Part shown: piece after piece, positions 43,577 through 52,945 of the stretch
How the letters are laid out: each line of letters begins with the position of its first letter
How positions within the stretch are numbered: the stretch's first letter is position 1
Origin: an uncultured Acidobacteriia bacterium
Lineage (GTDB): Bacteria > Acidobacteriota > Terriglobia > Bryobacterales > Bryobacteraceae
Reading direction: 5' to 3'
Assembly: GCA_903881085.1 (NCBI GenBank)
Contig: CAIRSA010000221.1
Span: forward strand, 1 to 64,000
DNA length: 64,000 nucleotides
Translations under genes and position numbers: made by a program
The notes under the pieces: generated by a model
Database searches by the model: none
Told to the model about the DNA's origin: nothing
What the model saw: only the letters and a program-made list of their open reading frames with translations

Positions 43577-44938
43577 ATGAAACGAAACATTGTACCGCTC
43601 CTGGGAATCGCCTTCGTTGTGGCTATCGCCGCAACCGGTATCTTTTACGGCCTGTTTGTCGGCAAGATTAAGGATGCCGCGGCCAACGTCCCCAAGACCA
43701 CCGTCGTGGTGGCGGCCCATGCCATTCAAAGTGGCGCTGTGCTGAAGGCCACTGACGTGAAGCTCACGCCTTGGGCTGGCACCGAGCCGATCAAAGGCGG
43801 CTTTACTACTGTCGATGAAGTTGTCGGCAAGACTGTGTTTGCGCAGGTGGATGAGAGCGAGCCGGTTACGCAGGCCCGGCTGGCGTCGAAGGCCTCTTCT
43901 GGCGGAGTGAACATCGCCCAGGGCATGCGTGCGATTTCGGTGACCATTTCGGAATCGAGCGGCGTGATGTCGATGATTCGTTCCGGCCATCGTGTGGATT
44001 TGCAGGCCGTCATCGTAGCAGGCAGCGGTGATGCAAGAATCAAAACCATTCTGCAGGACATTGAAGTGCTGGCGGTGAATCCTCCGGAACCGGTAGTTGG
44101 CCGCGGTCCCGGGGGACCGGTCGTTACCCTGTTAGTTCATCCGCAAGAGGCAGACCAACTTGCCCTGGCCGATTCCGGCGCGCGACTGCGCCTGTTGCTT
44201 CGCAATCCTACCGATCGTGAAAAGAATCCCCGTCCAGGCCTCATGATGGCTAATGTATTCCACGATTCCAGCGGTTACCGTCCGCCAATGCAACTGACGG
44301 CTGCCCGCACGGCTCCTGCGCCGGCGCTGTCTCAGCCAGCCCCGGCCTATTCCGCGACATCCCAGAAGTTGAATCTGGTTGTTCGGATCGCGGCGGCAGC
44401 CCCGCGTGCCATGGATGAACTCTCCGCGAAATTCTCTTTTCCTCGCAAGCCGGAGTGGCTGCAGGTTTCAGCACTGGCCAGCACAGCCCTCGCCGATCAA
44501 TACATCAGCAGGCTGGAAGAACAGCATTTCATCGAAGTATTCTCCACCACCCGCCTCACCACCGGAAATAACCGCGAAGTGAGCATGCAGGCCGGTTCGA
44601 ACTGGAACACTGCATCGGGAGGGGCGTACGGAATCCGCATTCAATTCCTGCCGACGTGGAACCAGTCCGGCGCCCTGCGTATGCGCGTCCAGCCCGAGAT
44701 CACTTCGCCCGGATCCACTGCCTCCTCCAGCCGCAAGATGGAATCGGAAGTGGAAGTTTCCGAAGGCCAGAGTTTTGTGGTCACTGGTCTCAGCAACCCG
44801 GCCGATTCCCCTTCGCTCGCCGAGCGCCTTTTTGCCGGCCGTGTTAAAGAGCCTTCCAATCGCGAACTGTTCGTCGTCGTGACTCCGCAGGTGCTGCGTC
44901 CCACGCAGACTGCCGATCGTCGCGGTGCCTCTGAATAG
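43577..44938 (+). CDS. CpaB-like pilus assembly protein fused to secretin-like domain
   Basis: The product from the ATG at 43577 has 453 residues. Residues 1-215 match CpaB/RcpC: a membrane anchor, a SAF-like segment (TTVVVAAHAIQSGAVLKATD) and the RcpC domain (GMRAISVTISESSGVMSMI, GHRVDLQAV). After a Pro/Ala-rich linker (about 235-262), residues 265-440 resemble the secretin core of CpaC/GspD: TTRLTTGNNREVSMQAGS, LRMRVQPEITSPG, EVEVSEGQSFVVTGL and ELFVVVTPQVL. In Tad systems CpaB and CpaC are separate. It precedes tadB by nine bases. Whether the domain forms a channel is unknown. Confidence 0.78.
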   Translation: MKRNIVPLLGIAFVVAIAATGIFYGLFVGKIKDAAANVPKTTVVVAAHAIQSGAVLKATDVKLTPWAGTEPIKGGFTTVDEVVGKTVFAQVDESEPVTQARLASKASSGGVNIAQGMRAISVTISESSGVMSMIRSGHRVDLQAVIVAGSGDARIKTILQDIEVLAVNPPEPVVGRGPGGPVVTLLVHPQEADQLALADSGARLRLLLRNPTDREKNPRPGLMMANVFHDSSGYRPPMQLTAARTAPAPALSQPAPAYSATSQKLNLVVRIAAAAPRAMDELSAKFSFPRKPEWLQVSALASTALADQYISRLEEQHFIEVFSTTRLTTGNNREVSMQAGSNWNTASGGAYGIRIQFLPTWNQSGALRMRVQPEITSPGSTASSSRKMESEVEVSEGQSFVVTGLSNPADSPSLAERLFAGRVKEPSNRELFVVVTPQVLRPTQTADRRGASE

Positions 44939-44947
44939 GTCTGACTC

Positions 44948-45910
44948 ATGGTAGCCATTGCCATCGCACTCGTCTTTCTTGCTACATTCACCGCGGCTGC
45001 CATCGCCGTAGCGATAGCGTCCATGGTGATGGGACGCCGCCAACCCGCGTCGGCTACCGATGGCTTGGCTGGAGGCCTGGATGATGACCCGGCGCCGCTT
45101 CTCATACGCGAAGAATCGCTGAGTACCATCTCGCTGTGGCACGAATTTCTGAAGCGTGTAGACTTCATCGAAATCTTGAAAACGCGGATTGCCGAAGCGG
45201 GCCTGCGCTGGAGCATCGGCCGGACAACGGCCGCCATGCTGCTGGGCGGAGCACTCGGCGCAGCCGTTGGTTTCGATGTGTCATGGATGCCTCCAGTGGC
45301 GCCGGTTGTTCTGGCTGTTGTTGGGGCGCTACCGCCTTACCTCTTCATCCTCAGCCGCCGCAAAGCACGTTTTCGCAAGTTTGAAGCTCAATTCCCGGAT
45401 GCGCTTGACTCTTTGGCTCGTGCCATGCGCGCAGGCCATCCCTTCGCAGGTGGAATGGAACTGTTGGCCAGCGAGTGCCCAGCGCCCCTGGGCCTTGAGA
45501 TCCGCAGAGCGTGCGATGAATGGCGGTTGGGCCTTTCCTGGAATCAGGCTCTTGACAACCTGGCGCGTCGAGTCCCGATTCTGGAACTGCGCCTGTTTAC
45601 CGCAGCCGTGATTCTGCAGACCCGCAGCGGCGGCAGGCTGAGTGAGGTGCTGGAAAAACTCGCTGAGACGATCCGCGATTCCGCATCATTGCGCGGCGAT
45701 GTGAATGCGATCTCTGCCAATGGCCGCATGACAGGCACGGTGCTGACCATTCTTCCCATCGGCATCGCCTCCATCATGTTTGTGACAAGCCCCGAGTACA
45801 TCAGCACCCTGCTTGTTTACCCACAGGGAAAGTATTTGTTGATGGGGTCGGCCGTGTGCCTTGTGGCAGGGCATTTCGTCATTCGGAAAATCGTCAATAT
45901 TAAAACTTAA
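44948..45910 (+). CDS. tadB: Tad pilus inner-membrane protein TadB
   Basis: A 320-residue membrane protein with the type II secretion F domain: FPDALDSLARAMRAGHPF, ELRLFTAAVILQTRSGGRLSEVLEKL and GDVNAISANGRMTGTVL. Membrane helices are at the N-terminus, in the middle and at the end. It forms the platform of Flp/Tad pili and gets energy from TadA, which is not in the window. TadC follows after 17 bases. Confidence 0.88.
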   Translation: MVAIAIALVFLATFTAAAIAVAIASMVMGRRQPASATDGLAGGLDDDPAPLLIREESLSTISLWHEFLKRVDFIEILKTRIAEAGLRWSIGRTTAAMLLGGALGAAVGFDVSWMPPVAPVVLAVVGALPPYLFILSRRKARFRKFEAQFPDALDSLARAMRAGHPFAGGMELLASECPAPLGLEIRRACDEWRLGLSWNQALDNLARRVPILELRLFTAAVILQTRSGGRLSEVLEKLAETIRDSASLRGDVNAISANGRMTGTVLTILPIGIASIMFVTSPEYISTLLVYPQGKYLLMGSAVCLVAGHFVIRKIVNIKT

Positions 45911-45924
45911 CATTAAAACTTAAC
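45899..45924 (+). repeat. 13-bp tandem duplication at the tadB end
   Basis: ATTAAAACTTAAC occurs twice in direct tandem. The first copy spans the last codons and stop of tadB and the second lies in the short gap before tadC. This is a recent small duplication and it does not change either protein. Confidence 0.9.
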
Positions 45925-45927
45925 GAC

Positions 45928-46812
45928 ATGAATGAACTGTGGATTCTCGGCTGCTTTTTTGTCTGCGTGATGGGCATTGTCTCATTTGCAGGCTATTGGT
46001 TCATGACGTCCGGCAGCGTGCAACCTGAGAGTGTGCCGGATGCCACCAGCGTCCTGCTTGACGCCATGGTAAAAGTCGGTGGCGGCGTCGAGGTGAATGA
46101 TACCAAGGGCATCAAAAAGAAGTTGGCCTTCGCCGGCTATCGCAAAGCATCGGCGGTGCCGGTTTTCAATGCGATTAAATACGGTGCAATGGCGGTGGCG
46201 GGCCTGGCGTTCGGCGTCGCCGCGGGCGTGAAGAACGACAGCCCATCCAGCGCGCTCATTCCTGCTATCTGTGGAGCGGGCCTTGGTTTTATTGGCGTCA
46301 ACCGCATGCTTGACACCCGCGTGAAGTCGCGTTCTGAGAAACTGCGCTACGGTCTTCCGCCGGCGCTCGATATGATCGTGCTCAGCTTGGAGGCCGGGCA
46401 GTCGCTCGATTCGGCCATTATTGAAACCAGCCGGGAAATGCGTGAAGCCTACCCTGAACTAAGCTACGAACTCAACCTGGCTCAATTGGAGTTGCTGGCC
46501 AGCAAGAGCCGTCTGGAAACGTTCCGCAACCTCGCTGAACGCAACGCCGAGCCGGAAATGAAGCGCCTCTCGCAGGTGCTGATTGACAGTGACCGCTTCG
46601 GCACTTCGCTTGCTCCGGCGCTCCGCTCCCATACGAAATATCTGCGGCTGCGGCTACGGCAAACCGCCCGTGAAGCCGCCCGCAAAGTCGGCGTGAAGCT
46701 TGTGTTTCCAGTCTTCTTCCTGATCTTCCCTTCGGTGCTGCTGGTTACACTCGGTCCGGCTGTATTGATGATCTACTACCAATTGACGCCGATGTTGACC
46801 GGCAACCCGTAG
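45928..46812 (+). CDS. tadC: Tad pilus inner-membrane protein TadC
   Basis: A 294-residue membrane protein with the type II secretion F domain: LPPALDMIVLSLEAGQSLDSAI, LSQVLIDSDRFGTSLAPAL and RQTAREAARKVGVKLVFPVFF. It is the usual partner of TadB. The three genes 43577-46812 look like part of a Tad cluster, but no TadA ATPase, prepilin or peptidase is here. The downstream gene is on the other strand, so the rest would be elsewhere. Confidence 0.88.
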   Translation: MNELWILGCFFVCVMGIVSFAGYWFMTSGSVQPESVPDATSVLLDAMVKVGGGVEVNDTKGIKKKLAFAGYRKASAVPVFNAIKYGAMAVAGLAFGVAAGVKNDSPSSALIPAICGAGLGFIGVNRMLDTRVKSRSEKLRYGLPPALDMIVLSLEAGQSLDSAIIETSREMREAYPELSYELNLAQLELLASKSRLETFRNLAERNAEPEMKRLSQVLIDSDRFGTSLAPALRSHTKYLRLRLRQTAREAARKVGVKLVFPVFFLIFPSVLLVTLGPAVLMIYYQLTPMLTGNP

Positions 46813-46814
46813 CC

Positions 46815-47999
46815 TTAGCCGTTCAGGCGAGAGACGATCTCATCGGCGATCGCCAGCGATGCCGTCGCCGCCGGGCTCGGCGCGTTGATCAAATGCAGCG
46901 CCCGCCTGCCGTTCACGAACTCAAAATCCTGTACCAGCGTTCCATCGGTAGCTAGGGCCTGGGCGCGCACGCCGGCGCCGCCCGTGGTCAGATCGTCCGG
47001 TTGAATCTCAGGCACCAGCTTCTGGAGCCAGGCGCAGAACAATTCCCGGCTGAACGACCGCCGCAACTCGTCCCAACACATCCGCTTGTGCCGCGCCAAA
47101 AACTTCCACAGGCCGGAATAGGTCAGCGAATCCATCAAGTCGGCGACGTTCAAGTCTGTCTTGCGATAGCCCTCCCGCGCGAACGCCAGCACCGCATTTG
47201 GGCCTGCCTCAATGCCGCCATGAATCAATCGTGTGAAGTGCACTCCAAGAAACGGAAACTTCGGATCGGGCACCGGATAGATCAAGTTGCGGACCAAACC
47301 CTGCCGCTCCTTGCGGATCTTATAATATTCGCCGCGAAACGGCACAATGCGCGTATCGCGGCGCTCGCCCGCCATCTCACTCACGCGGTCACAGTGCAGC
47401 CCGGCACAGTTCACAATGAAGTCCGCTTCGAAGGCCCCCGCCGGAGTCTCCGCCACCCAGCCCGCAGGCTGCGGAATCAGTCGCTCCACGCGCGCATCGG
47501 TCGCCACGCGGCCACCGCGCGATTGAATCTTGTCAACCAACGCCGCGCAAACTTTCTTGTAATCGATGATGCCTTCCTGTGGCACTCGCAATGCCTGCAC
47601 GCCGCCCACGTGTGGTTCGATCTCCAGCATTTCATGGCGCTTTAGCATCTGCAATCCAGCCAGCCCGTTCTGCTGTCCTCGCGTGTGCAGATCGTTGAGG
47701 CGCGGCACCTCATCGGCATTCGCCGCTACCACCAGCTTTCCGCAGATTTCATGGGGCACGCCGGTTTCATCGGCGAACCGCACCATCTCGCGAATGCCCT
47801 TCACCGCCAGCAGCGCCTTGTTCGATCCCGGTTTGTAGTAAAGCCCGGCGTGCAGTACGCCGCTGTTGTTTCCGGTCTGATGCTGCCCAACCGCAGCCTC
47901 TTTTTCAAGGACGGTGATGTCGGCCTCCGGCCGCGCCAGACCCAGCCGGTAGGCCGTGGCCAGCCCAACAATTCCGCCGCCAATAATAGTGAATCGCAT
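46815..47999 (-). CDS. lhgO: L-2-hydroxyglutarate oxidase
   Basis: A 394-residue FAD enzyme of the DAO fold. The start FTIIGGGIVGLATAYRL is the dinucleotide-binding motif, followed by HQTGNNSGVLHAGLYYKPGS, which is diagnostic of LhgO/YgaF. It oxidises L-2-hydroxyglutarate to 2-oxoglutarate and passes electrons to the membrane quinone pool. Late in the protein GGAGVRAQALATDG is also typical. It is divergent from the CoA-transferase operon. Confidence 0.93.
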   Translation of the reverse strand: MRFTIIGGGIVGLATAYRLGLARPEADITVLEKEAAVGQHQTGNNSGVLHAGLYYKPGSNKALLAVKGIREMVRFADETGVPHEICGKLVVAANADEVPRLNDLHTRGQQNGLAGLQMLKRHEMLEIEPHVGGVQALRVPQEGIIDYKKVCAALVDKIQSRGGRVATDARVERLIPQPAGWVAETPAGAFEADFIVNCAGLHCDRVSEMAGERRDTRIVPFRGEYYKIRKERQGLVRNLIYPVPDPKFPFLGVHFTRLIHGGIEAGPNAVLAFAREGYRKTDLNVADLMDSLTYSGLWKFLARHKRMCWDELRRSFSRELFCAWLQKLVPEIQPDDLTTGGAGVRAQALATDGTLVQDFEFVNGRRALHLINAPSPAATASLAIADEIVSRLNG

Positions 48000-48060
48000 G
48001 GAAATTTAATGATACCTTGCTTGCATTCGAACTCCCGATTATGACAACCTGAATTCCCAG

Positions 48061-49266
48061 ATGGAATCACAGCCGGGAATCCTGTCGGGCCTCCGCGTCG
48101 TCGAGGCGGCCACCTACATCGCCGCACCAGCAGCCGCCACCATGCTTGCCGATTTTGGCGCGGAGGTCATCAAGGTGGAACGTCCGCCGCATGGCGACCC
48201 CTTTCGATATCTCTACCAGAATCCGCCCATGCCGCCGTCGGAGATTAACTACTCGTTCCTGCTCGATGGCCGCAACAAGCAGAGCATCGCACTGAATATC
48301 GCACACGCCAAGGGCAGGGAAGCGATGCTGAAGTTGATCGCGTCGGCTGACATCTTTGTGACCAACTACCAACCGGATGTTGCCGAAAAACTAGGGCTCC
48401 GTTACGAGGATCTCGCCCCGCATCATCCGCGGCTCATCTACGCCCACCTCACCGGCTACGGCGAAACCGGTCCCGACGTCGACCGCCCCGGCTACGACAT
48501 GACTGCCTACTGGGCACGCAGCGGCCTGATGGAATCGTTGCACGACGCCGATGGAGTCCCCAGCATCTCCGTCTGCGGCATGGGCGACCACCCCAGTTCC
48601 ATGTCTGTTTTCGCCGGAATCATGCTGGCGTTGTATGACCGCCAGCGCACCGGGCTTGGCACGAAGGTCTCCTCGTCGCTGCTTGCCAATGGCGTCTGGT
48701 CGAATTCCAGTCTTGTTCAAGCGGCCCTTTGCGGAGCGCCTCCACACCAGCACAGCCGCCGCGCAGCCGCTCGCAATGTCATGATCAACCACTACACCAC
48801 GCGCGATGGCAAGCGTTTCCTGCTGTGCGCGATCCAGCCCGTCTACGACTGGCCGCGCTTCTGCAAGGCCATTGAACGCGAAGATCTGATCGATGACGCG
48901 CGCTTCAACACCATCGCCGCGCGCACGGAGAACTGCGCTGAACTGGTCGCTATCGCTGACGCTATATTCGCCACACGCGATATGGCCGATTGGCGTCAGA
49001 TCCTGGATGCAAACCCTGTCGCATGGGGACCGGTCAACCGCACCATCGATGCCCCCGACGATCCGCAGATGGCGGCCGCCGGGCTGTTCCGCGAAATGCA
49101 GCACCCTGTCTACGGACCCATGCGCATCGTCAATCCGCCTGTAAATCTGGCCTCTGCGACGAAGGTAGAACCGCTCCCGTCGCCTGAAGTGGGGCAGCAC
49201 ACCACCGCCATCCTGCGCTCCCTCGGGTATGATGAAGATGCAATCGAGGAACTATCGCGACTATGA
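48061..49266 (+). CDS. CaiB/BaiF family III CoA-transferase
   Basis: A 401-residue enzyme that moves CoA between carboxylic acids. The opening [31 protein letters not shown] and [10 protein letters not shown] are family hallmarks, with the catalytic aspartate expected in the [12 protein letters not shown] segment (D after GY). The acid is not known. The stop overlaps the next ATG by four bases; the neighbour is a hydroxyacyl-CoA dehydrogenase, so a fatty or branched acid route is likely. Confidence 0.9.
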   Translation: MESQPGILSGLRVVEAATYIAAPAAATMLADFGAEVIKVERPPHGDPFRYLYQNPPMPPSEINYSFLLDGRNKQSIALNIAHAKGREAMLKLIASADIFVTNYQPDVAEKLGLRYEDLAPHHPRLIYAHLTGYGETGPDVDRPGYDMTAYWARSGLMESLHDADGVPSISVCGMGDHPSSMSVFAGIMLALYDRQRTGLGTKVSSSLLANGVWSNSSLVQAALCGAPPHQHSRRAAARNVMINHYTTRDGKRFLLCAIQPVYDWPRFCKAIEREDLIDDARFNTIAARTENCAELVAIADAIFATRDMADWRQILDANPVAWGPVNRTIDAPDDPQMAAAGLFREMQHPVYGPMRIVNPPVNLASATKVEPLPSPEVGQHTTAILRSLGYDEDAIEELSRL

Positions 49267-50015
49267 ATATTCAAGGCAAGACCGCTATTGTCACTGGAGG
49301 CGCATCGGGCCTCGGCGCGGCCTGCGCGCGCATGATCCATGCCGCCGGCGGACGCGCAGTCATTGTTGACCTGAATGCGGAAGCGGGCGCTGCGCTTGCC
49401 ACGGAACTGGGCGCTGTGTTCGTGCGCGCCGATATCGGGAACTCCGCTGAATTCGCGGTCGCCATCGACGCTGCGGCCGGTCCCATTCACATCGCCATCA
49501 ACTGCGCCGGCGTGGCGCTTGCCGGTCGTGTTCTTGGCAAGGAAGGCCCAGCTTCACTCGAATCGTTCGCGCGCGTCATCAACATCAATCTGATTGGCAC
49601 ATACAATGCCATCCGCCTCGCTGCGGCGAAGATGAATCAGAACGAGCCAGGCACGGACGGCGAGCGTGGCGTCATCGTCTGCACCGCCTCCATCGCGGCG
49701 TTCGATGGACAGATCGGCCAAAGCGCTTACGCGGCGTCGAAAGCTGGCATCGCCGGCATGACATTACCGCTGGCGCGCGATCTTGCTCGCCACGGAATAC
49801 GAGTCGTCACGATCGCTCCGGGCATCTTCGATACCCCTCTGCTTGCATCTCTTCCGGAACCCGCGCGCATAGCCCTCGGGCAATCCGTGCCATTCCCCGC
49901 AAGGCTCGGCCAGCCCGCCGAGTTTGCCGCGCTCGCCCGCCACATTGTTGAAAACTCCATGCTGAACGCCGAAGTCATCCGCCTCGACGGTGCGCTCCGC
50001 ATGGCTCCCAAATAA
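49263..50015 (+). CDS. SDR, type II 3-hydroxyacyl-CoA dehydrogenase-like
   Basis: A 250-residue SDR with the TGGASGLG cofactor motif, NCAGVA, catalytic Y and K in SAYAASKAG and the serine in TASIAAFDG. The [13 protein letters not shown] and [18 protein letters not shown] segments with [20 protein letters not shown] resemble HSD17B10 (HSD10), which oxidises 2-methyl-3-hydroxyacyl-CoA. It overlaps the CoA-transferase by four bases and the following small gene by one base. Confidence 0.9.
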   Translation: MNIQGKTAIVTGGASGLGAACARMIHAAGGRAVIVDLNAEAGAALATELGAVFVRADIGNSAEFAVAIDAAAGPIHIAINCAGVALAGRVLGKEGPASLESFARVININLIGTYNAIRLAAAKMNQNEPGTDGERGVIVCTASIAAFDGQIGQSAYAASKAGIAGMTLPLARDLARHGIRVVTIAPGIFDTPLLASLPEPARIALGQSVPFPARLGQPAEFAALARHIVENSMLNAEVIRLDGALRMAPK

Positions 50016-50365
50016 TGGACACGTTGCGCACAGTCCGTCTGCTGGTCGCCGTGCCGCTACTTGCCGCGCAAGTCGTGCTGATCGGCTATGCCCGATTCGT
50101 CCCCGCGCGCTACTTCTGCTGGGCGCCGTTCGACATGCAGACCGACTACGTGCTCGATGTTTCCATCGCCGGACGCAAGCTCTCCGCCAATGAAATCCGC
50201 CAGCGATACCGCCGCCCGCAGCGCGGCACCGATAATCGCAGCGTCCAAAACCTGATCGATATCATCCAAGGGTATGAGGAGCGATATGGCCAGGCCGACC
50301 ATGCTCAGGTCGTTATGAAGTATCGCATCAACGGCAAAGAGGAGCAGCTATGGCGGCTTCCCTGA
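50015..50365 (+). CDS. Small membrane-associated protein of unknown function
   Basis: A 116-residue protein with one hydrophobic segment near the start (LLVAVPLLAAQVVLIGYA) and a soluble remainder. I do not recognise a family. It overlaps the SDR stop by one base (TAATG) and the HTTM-DCC gene by 16 bases, so it is translated with both. It may be a partner of the membrane protein encoded next. Confidence 0.6.
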   Translation: MDTLRTVRLLVAVPLLAAQVVLIGYARFVPARYFCWAPFDMQTDYVLDVSIAGRKLSANEIRQRYRRPQRGTDNRSVQNLIDIIQGYEERYGQADHAQVVMKYRINGKEEQLWRLP

Positions 50366-51513
50366 ACCCGCTGCGCTGCGGTGGAACTTCGATGCCCGTG
50401 CCTTTGCTTTTAATGGCGAAGCTAGTGGCTTTGTGCCTGCTGCTTACCAATCATGTGCGGCTGCTGACTGATCCATTCCTTCCGTTTCTATCGGTTTTTG
50501 AAGGCATACCGTACTTTCAAATATCGTTGAAGACTGTCTTTGTGCTCAGCGCCGTGCTCTTGCTGTTCAATCGTTGGGTGCGCGTAACCTCCTTCCTGCT
50601 TGGCCTGACAATCTTACTCGGCGTACTAAGTTCCCGTGCCTACTACGGCAACAACAAGACCTTCACCGGACTGCTGCTCGTCTTCGCGTCCGTTAGCGAT
50701 TCAGGCCCGCGTGCATGGCCCATTCACATACAAATGATGGTGGTCTACTTCGGCGCCGGACTCAACAAGTTACTTGATGCCGATTGGCAGAGCGGCCAGT
50801 TTTTCGAACACTGGGCCTCGGCCAAACTGAAAAATCCTGTATACATGGCCCTCTCGCCGCTGCTGCCACCCCTGGTTGCAGGCAAGGTCATGTGTTGGTT
50901 TACCATCGTCGCGGAATTGGCCATGCCAGCCATGTTTGCGCTTCGCCCGCTGGTGTTATTTGGCATGTGGCTCAATATCCTGTTCCAATCCGGACTCATG
51001 ATCTTCACCGGCACCACATTCACCATGTTTTTCTACGCTATGACCGCCGCCATGCTGGCCTTTGTCCCATGGCCGCAATCGAAAGTAGTGGTGATCTGGG
51101 ATGGTGACTGCGGCTTCTGCGCTGCCAGCAAAGCGTGGGTCGAACGCTTTGATCTCGAGCGCCTGCTGGAATGGCATCCGCTGCAATCGGGCATCGGAGA
51201 GAAGTTTGGCATCTCCATGGATGCCCTCATCGCGCGGCTGCACCTGGTCGCAGAAGGACGCGTTTATGCAGGTTTCCGCGCATTCCGCTACATGGCCTTC
51301 ACCAATCCGCTAACCTGGCTGCTGATCGCCACGCTCATCTCGGCAGTCCCCGAAAACTGGTCCAACTGGCGTCGCGCCGTTGTCATTGCGGCGCTGACAT
51401 TCTTCTCGCCCCTCTTTGCCCCGATCGGCGAAAGGCTCTACAATCAAGTCGCCAGGAACCGTCATCGGCTGATGCCCAACAGCACCTGCAAGATTGAGCC
51501 GCAGCAACGGTAA
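50350..51513 (+). CDS. HTTM-like membrane protein fused to DCC thiol-oxidoreductase domain
   Basis: A 387-residue fusion. The first 230 residues have about six membrane helices like the HTTM domain of vitamin-K-dependent carboxylase-like proteins. Residues about 238-330 are a DCC (DUF393/YuxK) domain that starts VVIWDGDCGFCAASKAWV with the D-x-C-x-x-C motif. A last helix follows. AGAGGAG lies five bases before the ATG at 50350. The role may be thiol/disulfide chemistry at the membrane. The N-terminal assignment is by helix pattern and is less sure. Confidence 0.7.
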   Translation: MAASLNPLRCGGTSMPVPLLLMAKLVALCLLLTNHVRLLTDPFLPFLSVFEGIPYFQISLKTVFVLSAVLLLFNRWVRVTSFLLGLTILLGVLSSRAYYGNNKTFTGLLLVFASVSDSGPRAWPIHIQMMVVYFGAGLNKLLDADWQSGQFFEHWASAKLKNPVYMALSPLLPPLVAGKVMCWFTIVAELAMPAMFALRPLVLFGMWLNILFQSGLMIFTGTTFTMFFYAMTAAMLAFVPWPQSKVVVIWDGDCGFCAASKAWVERFDLERLLEWHPLQSGIGEKFGISMDALIARLHLVAEGRVYAGFRAFRYMAFTNPLTWLLIATLISAVPENWSNWRRAVVIAALTFFSPLFAPIGERLYNQVARNRHRLMPNSTCKIEPQQR

Positions 51514-51538
51514 AATAGAAGCCAGGAGACAATTCCCA

Positions 51539-52945
51539 TTGCCAAAACTGTGCAGGAAGCTGCTATGCTGCCTTGCGGCTCTGTTGCCTCTGGCCTTCGC
51601 CCAATCATTCGACGCAACGTTTGAGCAGATCAAGAAAACGGCAACGAAAGACCAACTCTATTCACTAATGTGGGACCTGCCCAAAGGTGGCGACCTGCAT
51701 AATCACTTTGGTCTCTCCAACTGGGCCGAACAGTGGGAGTCGGTTGCGCTCGACCCCAAGCGCAATCACGGCAATGAGTTCTTCACGCGCGTCAAGTTGA
51801 ATAACTGTCCCGACAGCACCGAACCCTTGCTGCGCTTCTATCATCTCCAGCGCTCCACTTACAATAAACTTTCTGAATGCCGTAAAGCTGAGTATCTTTC
51901 GCTCGCCGCGCTTTCGCCGCAACTGCGCGTCGAATGGCTGTCATCGCTCAAACTCGATAAGCCAGGCGAAGGCCGCAATGAATTCTTTGAAGTTTATGTG
52001 CGGGCCGCCGGCGAGTTACTGAAAGATCCATGGATCGCCGCGGAAGTAATGGTTGAAAACATGAAGCGGTACTCTGCACAGGGGCTACGCTATCTGGAAA
52101 CGCAGATGAGCGTTGTGCCCTATCAGGACCACGATGGTAACCCCATGCCGCCCGAAGCATCTGTCCAGATATTCCGCGATGCGCTCAATCGCCCCGATGC
52201 GAAGGCAACCGGCATGACCGTGCGATTCATTCTGACCATCATTCGTTTTGCCCCAAATGCCGAGGAGAATCTGGAACGTGCGTTCCAATTTGTCGATACG
52301 CATCGCGACATGTGGGTCGGCATTAACATGGCAGGCCGCGAAGATAACGACAAAGGGTATGCTTTGCGTTTCCTCGAAACCTACCGCAAAATGCGCCGGA
52401 CCTACAGCGGAGTTCATCTTTCGATTCACGCCGGTGAGAAAGACTCACCAGGCCACGAAGTCCGCAACACTCTACTGTTGGGCGCCACCAGAATTGGCCA
52501 CGGCGTGAACCTGATTACCGATCCGGACACCATGCTGCTGATGCGCAATCAGCGTGCGCTGGTGGAAATCAATCTCATCAGCAACCGGCTGTTGGAATAT
52601 ACTCCCGACATTACGAAGCATCCGTTCCCGGAATATCTGCGCACCGGCATCCCCGTGTGTCTCAACACCGATGACCCTGGCGCCTGGGACTCGCACATGT
52701 CGGATGAGTATTTCGTCGCCGTGACGAACTTCAATCTCACCTGGGGCGAAATCGTTCAAATGGGCCGCGACAGCCTGCGCTACTCCTTTGTTGAAGAGCC
52801 CATCAAGCAACGGCTTCTGAAGGAATACAGCGCCGCCGTCGCCCGCTTCGAGGCCAAGTACGGAGATGGCAACTGGCAGGACAAGCTGAAAACGGTGAAG
52901 CCGGTTCGCTCCGGCTACGCCCAGCGCAACTTCGGCCTCCAATAG
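51539..52945 (+). CDS. Secreted adenosine deaminase
   Basis: A 468-residue deaminase of the ADGF/CECR1-like type. The TTG at 51539 is preferred: AGGAGA lies nine bases upstream and it gives a clean signal peptide (KLLCCLAALLPLAFAQ). An upstream TTG at 51494 is possible. Zinc and catalytic residues are clear: HNH in GGDLHNHFGL, SIHAGEKDS, RIGHGVN and NTDDPG. It would turn adenosine into inosine outside the cytoplasm. It is convergent with the uricase gene, with no base between the two stop codons, and belongs to the purine set by function. Confidence 0.88.
   Translation: MPKLCRKLLCCLAALLPLAFAQSFDATFEQIKKTATKDQLYSLMWDLPKGGDLHNHFGLSNWAEQWESVALDPKRNHGNEFFTRVKLNNCPDSTEPLLRFYHLQRSTYNKLSECRKAEYLSLAALSPQLRVEWLSSLKLDKPGEGRNEFFEVYVRAAGELLKDPWIAAEVMVENMKRYSAQGLRYLETQMSVVPYQDHDGNPMPPEASVQIFRDALNRPDAKATGMTVRFILTIIRFAPNAEENLERAFQFVDTHRDMWVGINMAGREDNDKGYALRFLETYRKMRRTYSGVHLSIHAGEKDSPGHEVRNTLLLGATRIGHGVNLITDPDTMLLMRNQRALVEINLISNRLLEYTPDITKHPFPEYLRTGIPVCLNTDDPGAWDSHMSDEYFVAVTNFNLTWGEIVQMGRDSLRYSFVEEPIKQRLLKEYSAAVARFEAKYGDGNWQDKLKTVKPVRSGYAQRNFGLQ

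Noticed and set aside
43577-46812. Type II secretion system instead of Tad
   Set aside because: The CpaB half and the TadB/TadC pair with single F domains are specific for Tad pili; no GspE, GspF-type double domain or pseudopilin is present.
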